From Streptomyces spiroverticillatus (lineage in GTDB: Bacteria > Actinomycetota > Actinomycetes > Streptomycetales > Streptomycetaceae): a stretch of 64,000 nt of DNA. The translations under genes were made by a program, and so were the position numbers. Location: assembly GCA_014650415.1 (NCBI GenBank), contig BMUX01000002.1, positions 186,001 through 250,000 on the forward strand, written 5' to 3'. The notes under the pieces are model-generated. The model did no database searches, was not told the origin of the DNA, and saw only the letters and a list, made by a program, of their open reading frames with translations. Of this stretch, positions 20,203 through 26,847 are shown piece after piece; position 1 is the stretch's first letter; each line of letters begins with the position of its first letter.

Positions 20203-21639
20203 GTGAGCACCACGGACAGGAACGACCACCCGGAAGGCCCCGGGGGACGCCCTCCGGCCGCGGCGGCCTCGGACGCGGCCTCGGACACACCGGGCCCCGG
20301 CGACACCGACCCGGCCGCCGGAGGCCTGGTCGCCGGAAGCCCGGCCGCGGACAGCACGCCGACGGCACCGGCCCCGGCCGCCCCACCGGCGGGTCCTCCC
20401 CCCGTCACCGAGGCCGAGCTGCCCGCGCTCCAGCGGCGGACCACCGCCGTCCTGGTCACCAGCCAGATCCTGGGCGGTCTCGGCGTCCCCTTCGGCATCA
20501 CCCTCGCTCCCGTCCTGGCCACCGAGATCGCGGGAAGCGAAGCCTTCGCCGGGCTGGCCCCGACCGCCTCCGTGGTCGGCACGGCCCTGCTGTCGGTGCC
20601 GCTGGCCGCCCTGATGACGGCGCGCGGACGGCGTCCCGGGCTCGCGCTGGCCTATCTGATCGGGGCGCTCGGCGCGGCGGTCGTGGTGCTCGCCGCCCTG
20701 CTGGGGAGCTTCCCTCTGCTGCTGCTCGGCATGGCCGGGTTCGGCGCGGCCTCGCTGGCGAACCTCCAGGCCCGGTTCGCGGCCGCCGACCTGGCCGCCC
20801 CCGAGCGGCGCGGCCGGGCGATCTCGACGGTGGTCTGGGCGACCACCATCGGCGCGGTGCTCGGCCCGAACCTCGCGGCCCCGGCCGGACGCACCTTCGC
20901 CGGTACGTCGCTGCCGGTGACGGCGGCGCCGTTCGTGTGGGCCGCCGGGATCTTCCTGATCACCGGGATCATCGTCACCGTGCTGATGCGCCCCGACCCG
21001 CTGCTGACCGCGCGGGCGCTGTCCCCGCAGGAGGACCACTCGGCCGCGAGCCGCTCGCTGAAGGCGGGCATCGCCGCCGTGAAGGCCTCGCCGAGGGCCC
21101 GGCTCGCCCTGGTGACGGTCGCCGTCTCGCACACCGCGATGGTGTCGATCATGACGATGACGCCGGTGCACCTGGGCCACCACGGCGCCGGGCTGGAGCT
21201 GGTGGGCCTGGTGATCAGCGGCCACATCGCGGGGATGTACGCGTTCTCGCCGGTCATGGGGTGGCTCGCGGACCGGCTCGGGCGGCTGTCCGTGATCGGG
21301 CTCGCGGCCGGGCTGCTCTCGCTCGCCGCCCTGCTCGCGGGCACCTCCGGCGGCAGCCACGGGCAGACCGCCGCCGGACTCTTCGTGCTGGGCCTCGGCT
21401 GGTCGGCCGGGCTCGTCTCGGGCTCCGCGCTGCTGACGGACTCCGTGCCGCAGCCCGCCCGGGCCGCCGTGCAGGGCCTCTCCGACCTCACGATGAGCTC
21501 CGCGGCGGCCGTCGGCGGGGCGGCCGCCGGGCTGATCGTCGCGCAGGCGGGCTACGGCTGGCTGAACGCGGCCAGCGCCCTGCTGCTGGTGCCGATGGCG
21601 GTGCTGGCGCTGTTCGCGGCGCGTACGGACAAGGCGTGA
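20203..21639 (+). CDS. MFS transporter (probable efflux)
   Basis: 478 residues. The first 70 are a Pro/Ala/Asp-rich cytoplasmic extension (AAASDAASDTPGPGDTDPAA), unusual for the family, then about 12 membrane helices starting at TAVLVTSQILGGLGVPFG. The loop between helices 2 and 3 carries ARGRRPGL, and the second half has GWLADRLGRL. Substrate unknown; the general look is that of drug/metabolite exporters. The GTG at 20203 has GGAGAGG 10 nt upstream, better than the GTG at 20194. The 110 nt ahead contain an AT-richer patch with TTGACA (20109-20114) without a matching -10. The last codons and stop lie in a 19-bp tandem duplication. Confidence 0.85.
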   Translation: MSTTDRNDHPEGPGGRPPAAAASDAASDTPGPGDTDPAAGGLVAGSPAADSTPTAPAPAAPPAGPPPVTEAELPALQRRTTAVLVTSQILGGLGVPFGITLAPVLATEIAGSEAFAGLAPTASVVGTALLSVPLAALMTARGRRPGLALAYLIGALGAAVVVLAALLGSFPLLLLGMAGFGAASLANLQARFAAADLAAPERRGRAISTVVWATTIGAVLGPNLAAPAGRTFAGTSLPVTAAPFVWAAGIFLITGIIVTVLMRPDPLLTARALSPQEDHSAASRSLKAGIAAVKASPRARLALVTVAVSHTAMVSIMTMTPVHLGHHGAGLELVGLVISGHIAGMYAFSPVMGWLADRLGRLSVIGLAAGLLSLAALLAGTSGGSHGQTAAGLFVLGLGWSAGLVSGSALLTDSVPQPARAAVQGLSDLTMSSAAAVGGAAAGLIVAQAGYGWLNAASALLLVPMAVLALFAARTDKA

Positions 21640-21666
21640 GCCCGTACACAAGGCGTGAGCCCGTAC
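21629..21666 (+). repeat. 19-bp perfect tandem duplication covering the MFS stop codon
   Basis: ACAAGGCGTGAGCCCGTAC occurs twice head to tail (21629-21647 and 21648-21666). The first copy holds the final Lys-Ala codons and the TGA of the transporter gene; the second repeats them beyond the stop in another frame. Confidence 0.9.
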
Positions 21667-21704
21667 ACGTAACGACCCAGGAGGGTCCCTAGACGCGAGG
21701 GCCG

Positions 21705-22067
21705 CTAGAGGCTGATGTGGTAGGCCTTGCGCAGCGTCTCGTGGACCGTCCACGTCGTGCGGTCGCCCTCGCGCAGCACGCACGCGTCGCCCGGGCCGAT
21801 CTCCAGGGTCGCGCCGCCCTCCACCGCGACGGTGGCGCGACCGCTGACCACGACGAACAGCTCGTTGGCCTCGGTGTCGGTCACCACGCCCGGCGTGATC
21901 TGCCAGATGCCCCGCAGCTGCTGGCCGTCCGGGGACTCCCACAGCACCTTGCCGGTGACCTCGGGAGTTCCGGAGACGATCTGCTCGGGGTCGAGCGGCT
22001 CGGGCTCCAGCTCGGCGTCCGGAATGTGCACGGAGAAAGAGGCGGGAAGTTGATCAATAGTCGTCAT
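21705..22067 (-). CDS. Cupin-domain protein (ureidoglycine-aminohydrolase-type cupin)
   Basis: 120 residues, a single small beta-barrel. The signature SGTPEVTGKVLWESPDGQ...GIWQITPGVVTDTEANELFVVVSGRATVAVEGG followed by EIGPGDACVLREGDRTTWTVHETLRK is that of the Cupin_3 (DUF861) family. The metal His/Glu set is incomplete (Glu in EANELFVV but no HxH), so catalysis is uncertain. A role in small-molecule binding or stress is all that can be said. It converges on the MFS gene and diverges from the GlsB-like gene. Confidence 0.8.
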   Translation of the reverse strand: MTTIDQLPASFSVHIPDAELEPEPLDPEQIVSGTPEVTGKVLWESPDGQQLRGIWQITPGVVTDTEANELFVVVSGRATVAVEGGATLEIGPGDACVLREGDRTTWTVHETLRKAYHISL

Positions 22068-22207
22068 GGCCGGTCACCTTAGCGGTGCCGCCGCGCACCA
22101 CTGCGACCAGGCCCGCAGCAGCCGTCGAAGCAAGGGTGGGGAAACCGTGATGAACGGTGGCGCGTGCTCCGGCGCACTCCGGGCACAGGTATGACACCAA
22201 CCTTCAG

Positions 22208-22225
22208 GTAAGGCACCGGCCTTAC
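22208..22225. promoter_or_regulatory. Inverted repeat in the cupin/GlsB divergent region
   Basis: GTAAGGC-ACCG-GCCTTAC, a perfect 7-bp palindrome 30 nt upstream of the GlsB-like start. Candidate operator or small hairpin. Confidence 0.4.
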
Positions 22226-22255
22226 TGTGTGCGCTACAGCCAGGGAGCTGCTGCC

Positions 22256-22543
22256 ATGGAGATTTCGGGCATCATCAGCGCGATCGTGATCGGCCTCATC
22301 ATCGGCATCCTCGGCAGGCTCGTGGTCCCGGGCCGCCAGAAGATCGGCATCCTGTGGACCATCCTCGTCGGCATCCTGGCGGCCCTGGCGGGCGCGGCCA
22401 TCGCCAAGGCGCTCGGTGTGAACGACACCAAGGGCATCGACTGGATCGAGTGGCTCATCCAGATCGGTCTGGCGGCGGTCGGCGTCGCGGCCCTCGCGAG
22501 CGCCAAGTCCGGCAACCGCGGCCGGGGCCGCAGCCACAGGTAG
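22256..22543 (+). CDS. GlsB/YeaQ/YmgE family stress-response membrane protein
   Basis: 95 residues with three membrane segments: GIISAIVIGLIIGILGRLVV, IGILWTILVGILAALAGAAI and LIQIGLAAVGVAALASA. The sequence LGRLVVPGRQKIG in the first loop is the family hallmark, and the short tail is Arg/Gly-rich. Members are transglycosylase-associated or stress proteins of unknown mechanism. CAGGGAG 10 nt upstream and the position of the first helix fix the ATG. Confidence 0.88.
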   Translation: MEISGIISAIVIGLIIGILGRLVVPGRQKIGILWTILVGILAALAGAAIAKALGVNDTKGIDWIEWLIQIGLAAVGVAALASAKSGNRGRGRSHR

Positions 22544-22577
22544 ACGCAGGTCGCCACAGGTGGCCGACGCTGCGACC

Positions 22578-22599
22578 GGGGCCCGGTCCAACGGGCCCC
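22578..22599 (+). terminator. Hairpin after the GlsB-like gene
   Basis: GGGGCCCG-GTCCAA-CGGGCCCC, 8-bp GC stem, 35 nt after the stop at 22543. Confidence 0.6.
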
Positions 22600-22764
22600 A
22601 ACCGGAACCCCCGCCCGCCTCTTCGCCCCGTTGTGCCCGGAGTCTGGCCGGATCCCGCCGCGCGGGTGCAGACTCCACAGCGCGCACAGCGAACGGTCCT
22701 CGCAACCCTCCGCCGCACGGAGGTTGCGACACTCCGCGACACGAGTCGAAGGGGCGGGTGCACC

Positions 22765-24042
22765 ATGAGCACAGGCACCACGAGCACGGGCACGACGGGC
22801 ACGGGCACAGGCACCACGGGCAACAAGGCGGTCGCGTACCTCAAGCCCGGCGCCGTCGAAGTGACGACCATCGACTACCCGGCGCTGGAACTGCGCGACG
22901 GCCCCGGCGTCGCCCCCGACAACGTCGGCCGCACCTGCCGCCACGGGGTGATCCTGAAGGTCCTCGCCACCAACATCTGCGGCAGCGACCAGCACATGGT
23001 GCGCGGCCGCACCACCGCCCCCGAGGGCCTGGTCCTCGGCCACGAGATCACCGGCGAGGTGGTCGAGCGCGGCCCCGACGTCGAGTTCATCCAGAACGGC
23101 GACGTCGTCTCGGTCCCCTTCAACATCGCCTGCGGCCGCTGCCGCAACTGCAAGGAACGCAAGACCGGCATCTGTCTCAACGTCAACCCGGCCCGCCCCG
23201 GGGCCGCTTACGGCTATGTCGACATGGGCGGCTGGGTGGGCGGCCAGGCCCAGTACGTGATGGTCCCGTACGCCGACTTCAACCTGCTCCCCTTCCCCGA
23301 CCGCGACGCGGCCCGCGAGAAGCTGCTCGACCTGGCGATGCTCTCCGACATCTTCCCGACCGGCTTCCACGGCGCGGTCTCGGCGGGTGCGGGCGTCGGT
23401 TCCACGGTGTACGTCGCCGGGGCGGGCCCCGTCGGACTGGCAGCAGCCGCGTCCGCCCAGCTCCTGGGCGCGGCCGTGGTCATCGTCGGCGACCTGAACG
23501 CCGAACGCCTCACCCAGGCACGGAGCTTCGGCTGCGAGACCGTCGACCTCACCCGGGGCCGGGTCGAGGACCAGATCGCCGAGATCCTGGGCGAGCCCGA
23601 GGTGGACGCGGCCGTCGACGCGGTCGGCTTCGAGGCCCGCGCGCACGGCCGCCCGGACGCCGAGGAGGCCCCGGCCACCGTCCTCAACTCCCTGATGACG
23701 CTCACCCGCGCCGGCGGCGCGCTCGGCATTCCCGGCCTGTACGTCACCGACGACCCCGGCGGCATCGACCAGGACGCCCGCACCGGCACGCTCAAGGTGC
23801 GCCTGGGGCTGGGCTGGGCGAAGAGCCACAGCTTCACCACCGGTCAGTGCCCGGTCATGCAGTACCACCGGGCCCTGTCGATGGCGATCCTGCACGAGCG
23901 CGTCCAGATCGCGATGGCGGTCAACGCGACGGTGATCCCCCTCGACGAAGCCCCGCGCGGCTACGCCGAGTTCGACCAGGGCGCGAGCCGCAAGTACGTC
24001 CTGGACCCGCACGGCGCACTGAACGGCGTCCGGCCGGTGTGA
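22765..24042 (+). CDS. fdhA: Glutathione-independent formaldehyde dehydrogenase
   Basis: 425 residues of the zinc-containing medium-chain dehydrogenase group; it oxidises formaldehyde to formate with bound NAD+. Catalytic zinc residues lie in TNICGSDQHMVRG and GLVLGHEITGEV, and the structural zinc loop is CGRCRNCKERKTGIC. The nucleotide fold starts at STVYVAGAGPVGLAAAASA. AKSHSFTTGQCPVMQYHR near the C-terminus is typical of this subfamily. The first 20 residues are a Thr/Gly/Ser run (from short GGCACCACGAGC-like repeats) and probably disordered. AAGGGGCGG 9 nt upstream supports the ATG at 22765. Confidence 0.93.
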   Translation: MSTGTTSTGTTGTGTGTTGNKAVAYLKPGAVEVTTIDYPALELRDGPGVAPDNVGRTCRHGVILKVLATNICGSDQHMVRGRTTAPEGLVLGHEITGEVVERGPDVEFIQNGDVVSVPFNIACGRCRNCKERKTGICLNVNPARPGAAYGYVDMGGWVGGQAQYVMVPYADFNLLPFPDRDAAREKLLDLAMLSDIFPTGFHGAVSAGAGVGSTVYVAGAGPVGLAAAASAQLLGAAVVIVGDLNAERLTQARSFGCETVDLTRGRVEDQIAEILGEPEVDAAVDAVGFEARAHGRPDAEEAPATVLNSLMTLTRAGGALGIPGLYVTDDPGGIDQDARTGTLKVRLGLGWAKSHSFTTGQCPVMQYHRALSMAILHERVQIAMAVNATVIPLDEAPRGYAEFDQGASRKYVLDPHGALNGVRPV

Positions 24043-24048
24043 CCCCGG

Positions 24049-24092
24049 GGGCTGCCGGGCGACGCGGGCTACTCCCCGTCGCCCGGCAGCCC
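24049..24092. terminator. Bidirectional terminator overlapping the kinase-like gene end
   Basis: GGGCTGCCGGGCGACG (24049-24064) pairs perfectly with CGTCGCCCGGCAGCCC (24077-24092), a 16-bp stem. It ends fdhA transcription and its right arm encodes the last residues and stop region of the opposite-strand gene. Confidence 0.85.
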
Positions 24093-24746
24093 GGTCCACG
24101 CCGGATGCCGGGCGTCGTCGGCCCGTACGACCACGTCGGCGGCCTCCGAGGGGGCGGTCTCGGCCTCGTACCGTACGAAGGCGGGCAGCGTCCACCGCTC
24201 GCTCTCGGCGGTACGCCGCTCCAGCGCCCCCGGCGACAGCCGCACGTGCACCGCCAGGTCGAACGGGAACCACCGGCCGAGCAGCAGCGGCCCGTGCACC
24301 AACAGCACGCCGCCGGGCGGGAGTTGTACGTACGGGCTGCGCGTCGCACGGTCGGCGACCGGGTCCCACAGATCGGGCAGCACACGCCCGTTCCCCCCGG
24401 CCTCCAGCGGCCCGAAGACCTCGCGCCACAGGGCCCCGGTGTCGAACCACCCGTCGAAGTACGTGTCCGGGTCCTGCTTGCCGTACTCGAAACGCAGCGA
24501 GGCGGACCGCAGGAAACCGTGCGTGTCGACCTCGTGCACGACGCGTCCGCGGTCGCGCAGGGCCTCGGCGAGCGGTGCGGCCAGCTCCCCCGTGCGCGCG
24601 GCGGGCGCACCGTCGATGCCGACCTTCAGCCAGGAGCTGCCGTCGGAGGGCTCCAGCCCGTCGAGATGCCGGGCCAGCCGTCCGGCGAGGCGACCCCAGG
24701 TGATCGGTAGAAACTGCACGCGCCCATCATCGCCGGTCCGGGGCAC
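24069..24746 (-). CDS. Uridine kinase-like protein with degenerate P-loop
   Basis: 225 residues resembling the actinomycete uridine kinase/phosphoribulokinase-like group: KVGIDGAPAARTGELAAPLA at 41-60, GRVVHEVDTHGFLRSASLR, DTYFDGWFDTGALWREVF, GVLLVHGPLLLGRWFPFDLAVHV, and LPAFVRYEAET. The phosphate loop, normally GxDGxxAAGKS/T, reads GIDGAPAARTGE: the Lys is gone, so ATP use is doubtful. The Asp of VDTHGF and the Arg-rich lid partly remain. The GTG at 24746 is preferred because GGAGAGG lies 5 nt upstream, against a poorly served GTG at 24719. Substrate unknown. Confidence 0.7.
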   Translation of the reverse strand: MPRTGDDGRVQFLPITWGRLAGRLARHLDGLEPSDGSSWLKVGIDGAPAARTGELAAPLAEALRDRGRVVHEVDTHGFLRSASLRFEYGKQDPDTYFDGWFDTGALWREVFGPLEAGGNGRVLPDLWDPVADRATRSPYVQLPPGGVLLVHGPLLLGRWFPFDLAVHVRLSPGALERRTAESERWTLPAFVRYEAETAPSEAADVVVRADDARHPAWTGLPGDGE

Positions 24747-24811
24747 GGCGGCCTCTCCGGAGGGGGTCGGCTTGACCTTGCCACTGGCGTCAGGGTTGCA
24801 CCCTCACCCCC

Positions 24812-25588
24812 ATGAACCCCTCTCTCACCACCATGACCCCCTCTCCCCATCAGCGCGTCGTCCTCGTCACCGGAGCGGGCACCGGCATCGGCCGGGCCAC
24901 CGCCCTCGCCTTCGCGGCGGAGGGCGCCCGGGTGATCGCCGTGGGCCGCAGACCGGAGCCCCTGACGGAAACGGCAGCCCAACACCCCACCCGCATCACC
25001 CCGTTGACCGCCGACATCACGGAGGACGGTGCCGCCGAAGCCCTCGTACGGGAGGCGGTCGCAACGTACGGACGCCTGGACGTCCTGGTCAACAACGCCG
25101 GAATCGTCGGCGAAGGGGCGCTCGGCAGCTGCACCCGGACCGGCATCGAGACGCAGCTGGCGACGAACCTGATCGCCCCGGTACTCCTCACGCAGGCCGC
25201 ACTGCCCGCGCTCGCCGAGCACGCGGGCGTCGTCGTGAACATCAGCACCTCGGTCGGGCAGCGCGCCTGGCCGGGAAACTCGGTGTACGCAGCCTCGAAA
25301 ACCGCGCTCGAACTCCTCACCCGCAGCTGGGCGGTGGAGCTCGCGCCGCGCGGCATCCGCGTGGTGGCCGTCGCGCCGGGCGCGGTCGACACCCCGATCG
25401 GCGAGCACCGGGGCCTTTCGCCGGACGAGCAGGACGCCGTACGGAACTGGCAGGTGGCACACACTCCGCTGGGCCGCATCGGCCGCCCCGAGGAGGTCGC
25501 CTGGGCGATCACTCGGCTGGCGGCACCGGAGGCGTCGTTCGTGACGGGGGTGGTGCTGCCGGTGGACGGGGGTGCGGTGGTGGCGTGA
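24812..25588 (+). CDS. Short-chain dehydrogenase/reductase
   Basis: 258 residues. The classical SDR set is present: TGAGTGIGRA (cofactor), LTADIT, NNAGIVGEG, catalytic Ser in NISTSVGQRAWPGN, YAASK, and the C-terminal GVVLPVDGGAVVA. After strand 2, GRRPEP favours NADP(H). Typical of 3-ketoacyl or alcohol oxidoreductases; substrate unknown. The ATG at 24833 is an alternative start. A MerR gene follows on the same strand, with a possible operator between; the pair may be co-regulated. Confidence 0.88.
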   Translation: MNPSLTTMTPSPHQRVVLVTGAGTGIGRATALAFAAEGARVIAVGRRPEPLTETAAQHPTRITPLTADITEDGAAEALVREAVATYGRLDVLVNNAGIVGEGALGSCTRTGIETQLATNLIAPVLLTQAALPALAEHAGVVVNISTSVGQRAWPGNSVYAASKTALELLTRSWAVELAPRGIRVVAVAPGAVDTPIGEHRGLSPDEQDAVRNWQVAHTPLGRIGRPEEVAWAITRLAAPEASFVTGVVLPVDGGAVVA

Positions 25589-25599
25589 GCGCTCGACGT

Positions 25600-25618
25600 C
25601 GTACATGACAGTCGTACG
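25600..25618 (+). promoter_or_regulatory. Candidate MerR operator
   Basis: CGTAC-N9-GTACG inverted repeat, 42 nt before the merR-type ATG, in the 71-nt gap after the SDR gene. MerR proteins bind such palindromes between -35 and -10; no clear hexamers are seen. Confidence 0.35.
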
Positions 25619-25659
25619 TGATACGAAGTCCCCCGGGCGGCGACACGGGGGCGGACACC

Positions 25660-26028
25660 ATGCGCATCGGAGAACTGGCACAGGCAACGGGGACGAGCAC
25701 ACGCGCCCTGCGGCACTACGAACAGTCCGGGCTGCTCACCTCCCGCCGCGAGGCCAACGGCTACCGGACCTACGACCCGGAGCGCTCCGTCGTACGGGTA
25801 CGCAACATCCGCCAACTCCTCGACGTGGGGCTGACCTTGGAGGACGTACAGGACTTCGCCCCGTGCCTGGACGGCGACGTGCTGGCCGCCGTCCCCTCGG
25901 AGTCGAAGCTGCGGATCGCCCGGGACCGGCTCAGCGTGCTGAACGCGCGGATCGCAGCACAGACGGAGGCACGGGACAGGCTGGCGAGGGCACTGGAGGA
26001 GGCGGAGGCGGCGGGCGGCGCCGCCTGA
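25660..26028 (+). CDS. MerR family transcriptional regulator
   Basis: 122 residues. The winged HTH is textbook: MRIGELAQATGTSTRALRHY, EQSGLLTSRREANGYRTYDP, then VVRVRNIRQLLDVGLTLEDV, then a dimerisation coiled coil to the C-terminus (RLSVLNARIAAQTEARDRL). No Cys-rich metal site is visible (one Cys, in APCLDGD), so a drug- or redox-type signal is more likely. It probably regulates the SDR gene just upstream and itself. Confidence 0.93.
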   Translation: MRIGELAQATGTSTRALRHYEQSGLLTSRREANGYRTYDPERSVVRVRNIRQLLDVGLTLEDVQDFAPCLDGDVLAAVPSESKLRIARDRLSVLNARIAAQTEARDRLARALEEAEAAGGAA

Positions 26029-26066
26029 CGAGGGGACCGCACGGCGAAGCGGGGTATCCCCCTCCC

Positions 26067-26741
26067 ATGAACCTCGTGGTCGTCGAACCCCTCAAGCGAC
26101 GGCACTGCGCGGACTGCCGCCGGGGCCCGCTCCCTCTGCACATCCTCGAGTACAACGCGCCGCGCTGCCTGGACTGCGCCGACCTGGGCCACCTCGTCCT
26201 CCTCCCGCGCGGCAACGCGGCCCTCACCCGGCGGGCGCGGGAGGCCAGTTCCCTGTGGGCGGTGGTCGTCCGCTACCACAAACGCCGCAAGCGCTACGAA
26301 CGCCAGGGCCTGCTGGTCGAGGAGGCCGCCCTCGCTCGCGCCGAGTCCGCGTGCCTGGCCGACGCCGAGGCCCGCGCCCGCCGCCGCGACCGCGACGCGG
26401 CCCGCCGCGCGGCCGAGGACCTCACCTTCACGGCGTCCTTCACCGTCGCGATCCTCGCCCTCTTCCCGTCCTGCCCACCCGACCGCGCCCACGCCGTCGC
26501 CGCCCACACCTCCCAGCGGGGCAGCGGCCGGGTGGGCCGCAGCGCGGCGGGCCGCACCCTGGACGAGTCCGCCGTGACGGCCGCCGTCCGCGCCTCGGTA
26601 CGCCATGTGGACACCCCGTACGACGCACTGCTGATGGCGGGGGTGCCGAGACAGGAGGCGCGGGGGCGGGTGGGGGCGGCGATAGAGGGAGTGCTGGCGG
26701 GGTGGCGCGAGAACCCTTCGGCCTCGGACCGGGCACGCTAG
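26067..26741 (+). CDS. DUF2293 domain protein with N-terminal zinc-knuckle
   Basis: 224 residues. Cys14, Cys17, Cys34 and Cys37 (CADC...CLDC) form a probable zinc-binding knuckle. Residues 75-125 are a highly charged helix (KRRKRYERQGLLVEEAALAR). The DUF2293 core is LALFPSCPPDRAHAVAAHTS followed by GRVGRSAAGRTLDESAV. The function of the family is unknown; the zinc knuckle and basic helix suggest nucleic-acid binding. No clear Shine-Dalgarno before the ATG. Confidence 0.8.
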   Translation: MNLVVVEPLKRRHCADCRRGPLPLHILEYNAPRCLDCADLGHLVLLPRGNAALTRRAREASSLWAVVVRYHKRRKRYERQGLLVEEAALARAESACLADAEARARRRDRDAARRAAEDLTFTASFTVAILALFPSCPPDRAHAVAAHTSQRGSGRVGRSAAGRTLDESAVTAAVRASVRHVDTPYDALLMAGVPRQEARGRVGAAIEGVLAGWRENPSASDRAR

Positions 26742-26748
26742 GCTCCCT

Positions 26749-26773
26749 GCACGCTCCTTGGGGAGGAGCGTGC
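26749..26773 (+). terminator. Perfect 10-bp hairpin between DUF2293 and TerD-nuclease genes
   Basis: GCACGCTCCT-TGGGG-AGGAGCGTGC. Eight nt after the DUF2293 stop; it can be its terminator, but a -10-like TAGGCT (26739-26744) just ahead means it could also sit in the leader of the next gene. Confidence 0.65.
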
Positions 26774-26847
26774 GTCTCAACGCACCTGAAACACGCCGCG
26801 GTTCACGCCCCGGCTTCTTCGTCCCGTGGGGGGATCTCTTGCAGGAA

